Of a stretch of DNA of 64,000 nt, positions 9,436-20,286 are shown one piece after another. The notes below the pieces were generated by a model, which did no database searches, was not told the DNA's origin, and saw only the letters and a program-made list of their open reading frames with translations. The stretch's first letter is position 1. Each line of letters opens with the position of its first letter. This DNA comes from Thermothelomyces thermophilus ATCC 42464. Its lineage: Eukaryota > Ascomycota > Sordariomycetes > Sordariales > Chaetomiaceae. Location: assembly GCF_000226095.1 (NCBI RefSeq), contig NC_016474.1:3286001-3350000 (forward strand), read 5' to 3'. The position numbers and the translations under genes were made by a program.

Positions 9436-12039
9436 TTATGTCAATAAGCCAAACAGCAAGCCAGTCTTCTTGAAGTAGTCCTGTGATGCCTTGACCAGTC
9501 TCTCGTTGACCGGACTCTCCAGGCCTAACCTCTGCTGAACGGCTTCTTCGAGCTCCTTCATCGTCTCTCCGGAGCCGAGGAACAGCCCGAGGTAGTAGAT
9601 GTCCATGAGCCACTGCAGGAGAAGATCTCTGTCGGCCGACCCAGCCTCGGGTTTCCCATCTGTCTTGTCCTCCTCGTCTTTCGCCGCCGCGGCCGCCGCC
9701 GCCTCGTCCTCCGTCCCCGTCTCCTCGTTCTTCGCCTCCTTCTTCTCCGGCGCATCCAGCGCACCAAGCGCTTGCCGCCAGGCGGCGGACAAGTGCTTGC
9801 TGAGGTGGTGCTTCAGCACGCCGACGGCGGCGGGGCTCCACAGGTCGCCGCCGGCGCCGCCCATGGCCACCGCCAGGTTCCTCAGGAACCTGAAGGCGCC
9901 CGGAGACGGAGAGCCGGGAAGCGCCGGCTCGCCCTCCCAGAGGCTCCTCCCCACCACCGTCTTCCGCGCCAGCGCCACGCCGGCGAACTCGTCCACCGGC
10001 GACGCGATGACCGTCTCGGCGACGGCCTCGTGGAGAGACGGCACCGCGGACAGGCCGAAGCCGCGGACGGCCTCCAGGTCGGGCAGCCTCGCCCGGATGT
10101 CCCGGAGCAGGCGGATAAAGTACATGGCCACGGCGCCGCTGTCCGGGCCGTCCCGGCGCGCGTCCCACAGCGCGGCGAGCTGGTCGTCGAGCCGTCGGAA
10201 CGCCTCGACCAGCAGGCGGTTCAGGTGCTCGGCGAGGGCGAGCGGGTCGTCCCTGGAGAGCAGCCTCTGGCGCTCCTCGATGGTCTCCTCGTCCTCGATC
10301 TCGTCGACGTCGTTGTCCCAGCGCTGCCGCTTGAGCTGGTCGACCACCTGGCCGACGTCGTCGACCACGTGGAACCAGCTCCTGTAGCTCGTGATGGCCT
10401 TGGACACGGCGTCGTTCCTGCCGTGCAGGCGCGCGACGACGTCGTGCGTGAACTGGGCCGCGCCGTTGGACAGGCTGGTGTCGAGCGAGCCGACGTCCCA
10501 GAGGCTCGGGTGCCGGTCCGCGACGCCGTCGCGCCAGGCGTCGAGGGCGGCCGACACCTCGGACCCGACGAGGCGCAGCTTGGCCACCTTGGTCTCGAGG
10601 ACGCGCAGCAGGTGCCTGTTGAGCGCCCCGCGGAGCCGGCCGAGCATCTCGGAGGGGTCGAAGCCGCGGGCCTTGCCGCCCTCGGCGATCCACAGCCGCA
10701 GGAGGCTGGTGCGCAGCTCGACGATGGCCTTGAACTCGCTCATGCCCTCGAGCGTCCTCTCGAGCCCCTGCAGCAGGACCTCGCTCCCCTTCCTGGCCCA
10801 GCCGGCGAGCATCTCCCGGGCCTGCTTCCCGTCCAGGTCGTCGTGGCGGATGAAGGGGGTGTAGAACTGGATCTCGTCGCCGCACCACCGCTTGTAGATG
10901 TCCAGCCTGAGGACCTCCATCTCGCGCAGCGACGCGTTCTCCAGCAGCCGGTCCGCCTTGAGCGCGACCATGGCCTCGGTGAGCCGGTGCGGGACCAGCG
11001 CCTGCACGTCGAGCAGCGTCTTGGCGTACAACCCGAGCGCCCGGAGCACGTCCTTGGGGTTCTTGGGGTTGTTGGCGGCGGCCCCGGCCCCCACCCCCCG
11101 GTCCTCCGCCGCGTCGAGCTGCAGGGCCATGGCGATCGCCTGCGCCCTCACCCCCAGAAAGTGCGCCAGCACGTCCCGGGCACCGGAGCTCGTGGCCAGG
11201 CTGTAGGCCGCCAGCGCCTGGAGCACGGCCCCCTGCTTCATCGCCCGGTCGCTCCCCGTCCGCAGCACGGCGTCGATGCCCCTCATCAGGCGGCCCCGGT
11301 ACACGTTCTCCAGGCTCTTGCGCGCCGCCTCCACTTTGCTGCCGCCCCCGGCTCCCGCAGCAGTCCCGTCCAAGCTCTTGACCAGCAACCTGCCCAAGAC
11401 GTACAGCCTCGCAGCCAAGACCAGCGCCTCCCCCCTTCCCCCAGCACTCGTCCTCCCCGCTCCGCTTTTTTGATCCTCCCCTCGCCTTGAGGATGACAAA
11501 GAAGAAGAAGAAGAAGATGATGATGATGATGAGCCAGATGCGCCAGCAAGGGTCTCCCTCAGACCCAGGAGGACCTTGCCCAGCCACACTTCCCTCGGCG
11601 ACAACGACGACAACGACGACGACGACGACAGAGCAGAAGCCGGAGGGGGGTCAGAGGAGAAAGAACGCAGGCGGTGCGCCTTGCCGGCGACGACCCCCCT
11701 GCCGCAGCGGGCGCCCATGGCGCCGAGGGCGGGCAGCAGGAGGTCCGCGGCGTCGGCGCGCATGGCGACGATGGCGTCGGCGGTGCCGAGGAGCTCGCGG
11801 TAGGAGGCGCCGACGCGGGTGCGGGCGCGGGCGCCCAGGTCGTCGGCCTGCGCGTGCAGTGCCTTGTGGATCGCGCGGATCTGCGGTAGCGTGTACGGCG
11901 CGTGCGGGAGCGGCAGGGCGGCGAGCCGGTGGTTGTCGGACGGGTCGGCTGCTGCTGGCGGCGGTGGCGGCGAAGAGGAAAAGAGGGCGGCGGAGGAGGG
12001 AATGGTGGTTATGTCAAGGTCTGGAGGCAGCGTCGCCAT
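9436..12039 (-). CDS. cog1: Conserved oligomeric Golgi complex subunit 1 (Cog1)
   Basis: Single exon of 867 residues. Cog1 belongs to lobe A of the COG tether, which captures retrograde vesicles at the Golgi and keeps glycosylation enzymes in place. The N-terminal part shows the Vps51/Cog1 pattern: PYTLPQIRAIHKALHAQADDL followed by VGASYRELLGTADAIVAMR, a coiled-coil segment typical of COG subunits. A long helical body follows, with pieces such as WCGDEIQFYTPFIRHDDLDG and the C-terminal SPVNERLVKASQDYFKKTGLL. Low-complexity inserts include a Ser run at about residues 170-190 and an acidic Ala-rich stretch near residue 780. The start at 12037-12039 is the first ATG of the frame. The downstream neighbour converges from the other strand. 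I am confident of the family from the N-terminal block. The remainder diverges strongly, as is normal for Cog1. Confidence 0.85.
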   Translation of the reverse strand: MATLPPDLDITTIPSSAALFSSSPPPPPAAADPSDNHRLAALPLPHAPYTLPQIRAIHKALHAQADDLGARARTRVGASYRELLGTADAIVAMRADAADLLLPALGAMGARCGRGVVAGKAHRLRSFSSDPPPASALSSSSSLSSLSPREVWLGKVLLGLRETLAGASGSSSSSSSSSSSLSSSRRGEDQKSGAGRTSAGGRGEALVLAARLYVLGRLLVKSLDGTAAGAGGGSKVEAARKSLENVYRGRLMRGIDAVLRTGSDRAMKQGAVLQALAAYSLATSSGARDVLAHFLGVRAQAIAMALQLDAAEDRGVGAGAAANNPKNPKDVLRALGLYAKTLLDVQALVPHRLTEAMVALKADRLLENASLREMEVLRLDIYKRWCGDEIQFYTPFIRHDDLDGKQAREMLAGWARKGSEVLLQGLERTLEGMSEFKAIVELRTSLLRLWIAEGGKARGFDPSEMLGRLRGALNRHLLRVLETKVAKLRLVGSEVSAALDAWRDGVADRHPSLWDVGSLDTSLSNGAAQFTHDVVARLHGRNDAVSKAITSYRSWFHVVDDVGQVVDQLKRQRWDNDVDEIEDEETIEERQRLLSRDDPLALAEHLNRLLVEAFRRLDDQLAALWDARRDGPDSGAVAMYFIRLLRDIRARLPDLEAVRGFGLSAVPSLHEAVAETVIASPVDEFAGVALARKTVVGRSLWEGEPALPGSPSPGAFRFLRNLAVAMGGAGGDLWSPAAVGVLKHHLSKHLSAAWRQALGALDAPEKKEAKNEETGTEDEAAAAAAAKDEEDKTDGKPEAGSADRDLLLQWLMDIYYLGLFLGSGETMKELEEAVQQRLGLESPVNERLVKASQDYFKKTGLLFGLLT

Positions 12040-13333
12040 TTTTATTTATCTTCTTTTAAAATTTTATTATTTCTTCCTGATTTTATTTATTCTTGGTTTT
12101 TGTGTTCCCCTGTCTTTTCTTTATCGTTTCTTGCCGTGAAAGAGTTCGGGGTCGGGTAGGAGTGGAAGGGTTCATCTGCGGGCGCCAATCAGCGCGTCGG
12201 TTGGGCCATTGAGAAAATGGTCGATGTCGTGCCGGTGCTCTATCATTCGCGGTTTCTGTGGGAGCAATTCCTCTGTTCCGGGCGAGCAGGTGGTCGGTCT
12301 GGTCAATGTCGGTGTCGATGCTCTGAGCTGCCCGGTCGTCGCGGTTCACGAAAGTTGTCCACCGCGAGTTAGGCTACTGGCTGGACCCTAACCCTGATTA
12401 TTCAGAACAGACCACAGGGCAGGTGCGAATACCGAGGAAGGCGCAGTTGGGACTCAATGCATTTACTGAGCCACGCGTCCCAAATGTCGAGGCCAACGGC
12501 CGACCAATGCGAATTCCCCGCAACTCTAACAGCTCAAGCCTTCCCCATTCTTCCAGCGATTGAGATGCGACCGAGTGAAACCAGAGCCCGGTCTCTTCAG
12601 ATCCAGTCACGCTGTCTGGGTTGCATGAAATTGTTTACTCTTCGCTGTTTCACTTGTCGCTTGTTAAGTCAGGGGACCAAAGCGCATCACATGCAACTAC
12701 AGATTTGAACATTAGGTGAGTCCAGTTTTTCAACGATGGCTTGCGCCATCAACACCTAATTATCAACTGTCTCTTATAAGAAGTGGCTAAGCTACAAAAT
12801 TATAGTTATGGTCGGTTCCTATGAGTCGGGTGTAAAGGTAGGTGAAAATAGTTGCCAGTCTACCTATGCTTATGTACATACGTACTTACATACAGTACAT
12901 ACAACTCCGTTGCTAGGCCCGGTTCTTCGGCGTGTGGTTTCCAACATTACTAATCCCAGGGTCGCTCATCAACGCCATCGGTGGACCCCTATAGCTCCGG
13001 CGCCTCGGTCGTGGACCCCGCCCCCGCGCCAACTTCATTGTGGGTGGGAACTGTGGGAAATTCCATCAGTTCGAACGGATTGGTCCATGACACAGGGACC
13101 GGGATTTGTTTAGTTGCAGGACAGAAGATAGCAACTGACTTGGGACGCTGTATAGCCCCTTCCATCTCATCTCGTCTCATCAACGCAATTACCTCCTTCT
13201 TTCCCGCCCTTCCGTCCGTTCCCTCCCTCCTCCCCGGGGACAAGCAGCCATCCTAACCAACCGGTTAACCATCCACCCCCCTCCACCCTTCACGCTCCCA
13301 ACGAACACCACACATACTTACGTCGACCTCACC
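12040..13333. other. Intergenic region between divergent Cog1 and NADH pyrophosphatase genes
   Basis: A 1.3 kb gap with no convincing gene. It starts with AT-rich sequence next to the Cog1 start. Near 12875-12905 there is TACATA-type microsatellite sequence. Pyrimidine-rich sequence at 13150-13330 precedes the next start, as expected of a promoter and leader. Confidence 0.55.
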
Positions 13334-14733
13334 ATGCCCATCCCGGACCTCCCGGACCTCCCGGCCGAGGACTCGCTGCTGTCGAAAAAGTTTGGCCGCG
13401 AGACGGCCAACTACTTCTCGGGCAGCCCGCTCAACCGGCTCTCCTTCCTGCGCTCCGACGTGTCCTTCCTGCGCGCCGCCTACGCCCACCCGCGCGCCCG
13501 CTTCCTGCTGCTCCGGGACCTGGCCCCCCCGGTCCGGGCCGACGACCCGGCCCAGCTCGCCTTCGCCGGGTACGCCGACGTGGCCCCGCTGACGGGCGCC
13601 GACCCGTTCGCCCTGTCCGAGGAGGAGATGATTGCCCGGTTCGACTCGAGCGAGGAGCAGGTGACCATCGTCTTCCTCGGCGTGGACGAGAAGGGCGCGC
13701 TGCCGCGGAGCGAGGCCGAGCCCGGGGACGAGTTCGGCTACAAGGGTTTCAAGGGGTCGCCGTACTTTGCCGTGGATGTCACGCCCCGGGGCAAGAAAGC
13801 GGCCGCGGCCGAGGAGCTGATCAAGAAGATGACCGAGAGGGGGTTTACGTTCTACGATAACTCGCCCCGGCACATGGGCTTGTTGGCTGGGCAGGGTAAG
13901 TGTTTCCGCACACAATGCTCCAACTTCCTTCTCAACCTTGTCCAATGAGAGAGAATAAAATTCTTCAATTTGGATACACACATTGCCACGGGATCGAAAA
14001 CTGAAAACAAAAAAAAACTTACCTCTTCATCTCTTCAGCGGCCATGTACGGTCAGGCGCGCGCACTCATCGACTGGAACGCGCGAACGCCCTTTTGCGCG
14101 CAGTGCGGGCAGCCGACACTGTCGGTGCACGCGGGCGCCAAGCGGGTGTGCCCGCCGACGGACCGGGCCGGCTGCGGCGAGGGGGAGCCGGCGCGGGAGC
14201 GGCGGGCGTGCGCGACGCGCGGGCGCGTGTCCAACCACAGCTTCCCGCGGACGGACCCGACCGTCATCATGGCCGTGGTCAGCGCCGACGGGACGCGGCT
14301 GCTGCTGGGCCGGCAGCGCCGCTGGCCGCCCTTCTGGTACAGCACGCTCGCCGGCTTCCAGGAGCCGGGCGAGTCGGTCGAGGAGGCGGTGCGGCGCGAG
14401 GTCTGGGAGGAGAGCGGCGTGCGCGTCGGCCGCGTCGTCCTGCACAGCTCGCAACCGTGGCCCTTCCCGGCCAGCCTGATGATCGGCGCCGTCGCCCAGG
14501 CGCTCCCCGGCCCCGGCGAGGACATCTACCTCGGCCACGACGCCGAGCTCGAGAGCGCCAAGTGGTTCCCCCTCGACGAGGTCCGCAAGGCCCTGGCCAC
14601 CGGCACCAGCAACCTGGGCGAGAAACCCCCCGAGGGCTACGTCGAGGGGTCGCTGAGGCTGCCGCCCCAGACCGCCATTGCGAACCGCTTGATCACCGCC
14701 GTCGTGGAGGGGTGGATTCAGTCCAAGATGTAG
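13334..14733 (+). CDS. npy1: Peroxisomal NADH pyrophosphatase (Nudix hydrolase, Npy1/NUDT12 type)
   Basis: Exons 13334-13895 and 14039-14733 give 418 residues. The enzyme cleaves NADH or NAD to NMN(H) plus AMP. Order: an N-terminal NADH-pyrophosphatase domain, a zinc ribbon with Cys at about 207, 210, 225 and 245 (FCAQCG, RVCPP), the linker SFPRTDPTVIM, and the Nudix box at about residues 293-315 (GFQEPGESVEEAVRREVWEE then SGV) with the full G-x5-E-x7-REVxEExG pattern. The downstream SQPWPFPASLMIG is the motif that marks NADH-specific members. The C-terminus is SKM, a working PTS1 variant, so import into peroxisomes is likely. Splicing joins GQ-AAMYGQARALIDW. The first ATG, 15 nt after a GTCGACCTCACC context, was chosen as start. 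Confidence 0.93.
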
Positions 14734-16308
14734 GGAGGGCGGGCGGTCCCGAGGGAGTCGCGGTGACTATCTGTCATAGACAGGGTAGAGAGAGAGAGAG
14801 AGAGAGCGTGGCGTTATAGAACGATGTTTTGCAAGATTTCCTCCTCTTCTTCCTGCGGCATATGTGTGCGTAAATTTTAAGTGGCGAGAAATCCCACTGC
14901 GAGGAGAGTGACACTCGGACAAGCCAGCAAGTCATACTCGAGATCGCGAGTTAACGCTTCTCTTCTCGCGCGGAAGTCCTCCAAGCTTTCCGCGCAGCAC
15001 CAGGTTCGGCGGACCAAGCCTCGAGCTTTGTTTTCGCCCACTACGGTCTTGCTCAAAGTCGAAAGCGCGTTGATGAACGGGCGCTGGGCCCACTGCAGAC
15101 CGGTGTTCTGGTTTAGTTATTAAGGTGCATACTAGTTACTCGGTACGGACCGTACTCTGTAGTACTACGAGTACAGTAGTTAAGCCAAGCCCTAACCTGA
15201 TCCAACCAATCAAACGTCCCCACAAGACGCGATAACGTTGTGCGATCCCACTTCTCGGCCGGACCCCACTCCCACGCTCAGCATAAAAATTTCCCGCCCT
15301 GCTCGCGGCTTTCCTTTCCCTTTCCCTCTTTCCCTCATCAGCAACAACCGGGAGGGGGAGCACCCGTCACATCCCCCGGCTACACCGTCAAGTGAAGTTC
15401 CGGGAGAACAGGCGTTCTTGCTCTCCCTCCTGGTCGTTGTTGACTGGCGGCTCCACGAAACGTGGCTTGCTGAGGGTTATACTTATTCTCAATGAGTCTT
15501 CCTCCGTTCCCAGCCCCCAAAAGAAACGTCCTCTGGATGCGTTTTGGTCACCTCTTCCCTCTTTTATGTCGCGGACGTCACTCGCCGAGGTCCGTGGCCG
15601 TGGGGTGGCCTCGACATCTCTTCATATTTTCTTTTTTTTGAAGATTGCTTTTGCGTTTGTGCGTGTGCTGGTGAACTTCTGTCGTTTCGATGTCTTTGGA
15701 CCAAATGAGCCGACTCGAACTCCTCTCAACCTGCCGACCAACTTGTGGCCAAGCTATACAAAGTTAGAATCTAATCTTGGTCGGTCAGTTGGGGTTGGTT
15801 TTTGCGTCGATAACGACGGTCTACCGCTTGAGACCAATCTATTTCTGAAGTTGCTTTTGTTTACCCACTGTCCCTCCTACGCGACATCTGCGTAGAGGTG
15901 GGGGACATATAGTTACGCGACTAGTGCCGAAACTTGTGCCGAGTGTTTGCAAGACGCGAAGAATGAAATGACGGAATTCAGTAGTCCCGTGGCAGTATCA
16001 CAGCCTGGAGCGCGGAAAGACGATGGTGAGCAGGCGTGGAAGGAACTGCAACCATGCATTCCCCCATGTGTAAGACAAGTGCACCAGGCAACTCTTGCCT
16101 CTTGCCACCCGGGCGATGGAAAGAATGCCCCAGCGAGACGTATCCGTCACGGACAACACACACCATTCCCGAACCAGGTTCACAGAACAAAACTCATATA
16201 TTCATGACGCTATCGGGCTCTCGCCCGGCAGATCCGATCATGCTATGAAGTGATGCCCTGTGCGGCCAGAGAGACCCCCTCCAAGCCGTTTCCTTCCCGT
16301 CACCCCAT
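14734..16308. other. Intergenic region
   Basis: A 1.57 kb gap. There is a GA dinucleotide run at 14788-14806. Near 15282 a TATA-like CATAAAAATTT is followed by a CT-rich leader (15300-15340), which looks like a promoter, but the frames that follow match no family I recognise. A small or non-coding transcript on the plus strand is possible. Confidence 0.4.
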
Positions 16309-17153
16309 TTAGTAGATGCGCTTGGGAGGCGACATGGTAGCCTTGATGGTCAGGCTACCAACGTTCTGCCAGCCCTTCTTGAGCAGCGAGACCAGGTAGT
16401 TGATGGCCAACATGATGTTGGCGACCAGCTGGTCCTGGGTCATGCCGACGTTGCCGACAGCGACGCCCAAGCACAGGACCTTCTTCAGCTGGAACTTGAC
16501 GGTCGACTTGACCTCGTTGATCTTGGCGCTGAGATCGTCGGAGTGCGAGACGGGCGTAGGGAACTTGCCGGCTGTCGACAAAGTCAGAAGCTGGGGTCAC
16601 GGCGATGATGCAGAAAAGGGCCGGGGAAAGCAAGACGTACCCTTGGACAGACCAGGACCCAGCAGACGGGGAATCTGCTTGATCAGGGTGTCGGAGGCGA
16701 CGAAGGCATCGTACTTGCGAGCCAGCTTCTTGATGAGCTTCTTGTTCTTGTTGAGCTTCTTCAGGTCGTCGGCACTCATGGCATCGATACCGCCGTGCTT
16801 GGCACGGTCGAGATCGTGCTGGTCACCGAGAATGCAGATGCTCATGTTCGGGCGCGGGACGGTGGGCAGCTTGACGGTGCCCGAGAAACGCTTGTCACGC
16901 TGGGGGTCATAGTTCTTCAGGCCGATCTGGAGCCTTTGGCAGGCGTTAGTCCATGCGCCCCCAAGCGGCTTGATTTGACGGCGATGTGGATGGACATACT
17001 CGACGGTCTCCAGGAAGTTGCGCTTCTTCGTCTCGTTGCTGTACTCCAGGAGCTCAGCAACTTGCTGACGCACACCAGCTGTGAAACCGATCAGTTTGGG
17101 CCTTGTCAGGTCGTTTGCGGCAGAGAATACATACCGACGGTAATCTTGGACAT
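16309..17153 (-). CDS. rpl10a: 60S ribosomal protein uL1 (L10a / yeast Rpl1)
   Basis: Four exons on the minus strand (17153-17135, 17078-17000, 16933-16641, 16571-16309) give exactly 217 residues, the family length. uL1 forms the L1 stalk that guides deacylated tRNA from the E site. The junctions read [38 protein letters not shown] and [16 protein letters not shown], all matching the eukaryotic L10a sequence. The conserved [17 protein letters not shown] and the C-terminal [11 protein letters not shown] are present. The first exon is only 19 nt, a common arrangement in fungal ribosomal protein genes where the first intron often affects expression. All introns start GTAYGT and are 56-69 nt long. 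This is the best-supported gene model in the window. Confidence 0.97.
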
Positions 17154-17525
17154 TTTGACCGTCTTCCAGTAGAATTTCTTCTATAGGTGAGGTTTATTGC
17201 GTCGATGACGAGAAGTTGCTGATTTGGATCACAAGAGAATGATTTTGCCGCTTCTCTGGGTCCTTTTTTTGTGCGTGGGACAGCGGGGGGGGACCGAAGA
17301 GCGACGCTAGTCCGTAACCAGGAACCCCGTTGAATCTGAGGTGCCAGCTGGCTCGCAGTCGGGCGCAGCTGCCGCTTGTGTCATATGCAAGGCAACCGTG
17401 CTCACAAAACTTCCAGGATTGATCTGCAGCTGCCTTGGATTGACACGTTCAAGAAGACACTGGACAGACGATTTCCCGTACCCGGTAAATCAGCCAACAG
17501 GTTTCCCAAAACACTGTTACTGAGC

Positions 17526-17568
<43 letters not shown>

Positions 17569-20286
17569 AAAACCCATGATGCGACCATATCTCTTAGACG
17601 GCACAGAGGCACTCGTACAGTCCCTGCTCCGACTACGGCATGATTCCCATGTTACCAGGTACTCCGATTCGAACTACCACAACCGCACTGTCAGCCGGCG
17701 TTCTGGAATATCGGCCACGTGAATCATTCGTGGCTATCATCCACTGACGGGGAATAGAAGACGGTGAGATTGAGAATATGGGGCTCTCTCAGCCTCGCGT
17801 GGCAACGCATTGTCCGTAAATGCCCGCGATCCTGGCACGGTTCCACGACGTGCGCAGCTCGGGTTTGGCGTTTCTGGTATTCGTAGCCTTCGAGAATAGG
17901 CGTAAACACGAAAGTCAGAAACCGGAAGAAGCAAGTGGCGAACAGAAAACGAATGGGTCTCGGACTCACTCGCAGTGCCACTCGCTGACCTGACTGGGGT
18001 TGGATATACATGGTTTGGGACTTGCCTGCTGTGAACCAATGGCGCTGTCGGGGCTTCTTGAGTGAAGGGCACCGCAGTCTGATTGCAACCAAAAGTAGCG
18101 CTTGGCCGACATTCAGCTTCGAGGATCAACCAGAGCGGCCGGGTTATCCGATCATCCAACCAGATGTTCACCTACCTCCCTCGTATGTGTAGACTCCCTT
18201 CCCTTCTACGACAATATCAAGGCGTGTTAGGGTCGAGAACTTGCTTGGTGCTGAGGCGGCGTCTCCGACTCGCTGGTGTTCCGAGCATAACCAAGGCGGC
18301 TAACCTCGCACAAAACGCTGTTCAGCCGTGCCTCCCAGCATACCACGCCACTCGTGTGGCCGGCGTCAGGCTGCAGTCGCTTCCGTGCTGGGGAGGCTTG
18401 TCCTGCAGAAGGGCATTGCAGCCCCTCGTCTCTCCTCTTACAGACCACTGTCCCTGGCGACGAAGTGACAATTGCTCCGTCGACGACCGCGAACAACCAG
18501 CTATTGTGAAACCTGCACATCACGGAGGGAACCGGATGCGAGGACGCGCCACGGAACATGCCAAAAAGGGGTTCAGCCCGCAAACCCGGAGCAGGACGGA
18601 CATGGATTGTCCTCGACCCGAGGGGGGATCTAACAAAGTGCAAGCTCGGCAGAAGAGAGATGGAACAAAATGGCAGATAAGGGAAGTTCATGAATCACGA
18701 GTCGTCGTCAGACAAGATGATCAGGCAAGACTGCTGGAGTCTGCTAACGGGAATCAACTCATTGCCGGCTTTCAGCAGCGTCAGGCGCGAGAGTTGGTGT
18801 CGTCTAGCACTCCATCTGCTTGCATCGATCTTCTGCGTGAAAATGTCGGGTTCAGCATACCTACAACGCGTGAGCTGCTTGGGCGCCCGTGGATAGATGC
18901 TGCTCCTCAGTAGACCGTGGGGGGACAGGACCCCGAGTCAGGAGGAGGAATATAACGACCGAACAGATAGAGCCACAAACAAACAAGATGGCGCACATCC
19001 AGTCAAATCTCTGGTCGTGTAACCGGTCACTAGACCATGTCACACATGGCACACGCTGTACGCGCTCAGGTTGTGGAGAGCCGATTGACACCGCGTCAAG
19101 TCGACTCAAACGAAAAGAATTGAGCTTCGGGCAGACAGCAGAAAAGCCTGCTGCGCGTTTCCCAGCACGCCGAGGACGCAGCGAAATACAGTACAACACT
19201 GTCGGGAGTCGCCGCCGCCAAAATTCAGCCATTTTTGACGCCTGAGTTCTGGTCCCGAGGGATCAAAAACGACGGGGCAAAGTCCATGTTTATCTGGCAC
19301 TCAATTTGACCGATGGCGAGTGGAACGTGTCGAAACCGGTTGATTTATGGTGCTTGGAAAAGTGTGTGTACGGAGAGAGAAAGAAAAAGGGAAAGAGAGC
19401 GTCCACAGATTGAGCCGCAGTCTCGGCTCAAAAATGCCCGCCGTGCATGGACCAGGTGCAGCCGGGCACGACTCGGGCCGGCAGCAACAGCACGGACCAT
19501 CTTTCACTTGGGCGCTGCAGCGCTTGGTCTGCAGCCTGGCTCCACCAATCCTCGCCTGCTTTTTTTTTAAAAAAAAAGGATAAGAACCGTTCACTGCATT
19601 TCTCCTCCCAACAACAACAGCATCAAACAAGGGAATATTCTGGTCTTGCAAGCCACGAGTGTACAACGCTCCACGCTCTCGCCTGAGCGAATTGTGATTG
19701 AACGTCACATTGTGTCATGTGGTCTCAATCGGAGCATAATGGTGATGTTGATCTCGGGCGTTTCGTCTTTTTGCGCAGCGTTTTCGACCCGAACAGCTTC
19801 GAGCGCCCCCTGCTCGAAGCTTTCTTTCTTTTTTCTTCTTCTTTTTCTCTCTTCTTTTTCCCTTTCTCTCTTTCTTTGCACGATTTCCAGCGGAACCACA
19901 ATTTGCCTGCCTCTGTGCTCTTCAATGCGCAATAGGTTAACTTGTATATCGTTCGCAGTGGAAGAAGAATCCAACGGCCTAGACAGCCTGTCCCATCCAC
20001 CCTGCTGCCGGGCTCACCATGTACGGTAGCGGGACTAAAACGGACAAACATCTCATCATCAGCGTCAGGATCGACACGCCGTGGTTTCTTGTACAGATAT
20101 GTGTATATATGCGTCCGAAAAGCAACGATATATTCCCATTCCCATCATGTCGTCATCCGAAAGGTCCCAAGGGTATGAGGGTATGATGCACATATCTATC
20201 CACCGCATTCCTTCATGGTAACTCGTTCATCGCCAGAAAATTCCACATGCAACAAATTGACAGATCGAGACTGATCCCCCCCTCCT
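17154..20286. other. 3.1 kb gene-poor region with a 40-nt poly(A) tract
   Basis: Between the start of the uL1 gene and the end of a regulator gene. The only striking features are an uninterrupted run of 40 A at 17527-17566, a CT/T-rich stretch at 19820-19885, and a C+T-free poly-A/T patch near 19560-19580. The longest open frame (plus strand, 18083-18913, 276 codons) has no recognisable domain, is rich in Arg, Ser and Cys, and overlaps another open frame of 154 codons on the other strand, so I do not call it a gene. Confidence 0.45.
17527..17566 (+). repeat. Poly(A)40 homopolymer
   Basis: Forty consecutive A residues between TGAGCC and CCAAAACCC. No gene-like or retroposon-like body can be recognised directly upstream. 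A very similar run of 42 A lies at 55825-55866. Confidence 0.95.

Noticed and set aside
9772-11490. 572-codon plus-strand open frame
   Set aside because: Antisense to Cog1, with Leu/Val/Gln-rich composition typical of the complement of GC-rich coding DNA.
12384-12395. CCCTAA-like telomeric words (also near 52168)
   Set aside because: Only one or two units; no array that would suggest an internal telomere.
15695-15730. tRNA-like T-loop (GAGTTCGAGTC on the minus strand)
   Set aside because: The bases flanking the loop do not pair into a five-bp T stem, and no acceptor or anticodon stem could be built.
17655-17690. Second tRNA-like T-loop (GTTCGAATC on the minus strand)
   Set aside because: No stem pairing on either side.
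18083-18913. 276-codon plus-strand frame in the gene-poor gap
   Set aside because: No domain, odd composition, no splice context, and another long frame overlaps it on the opposite strand.
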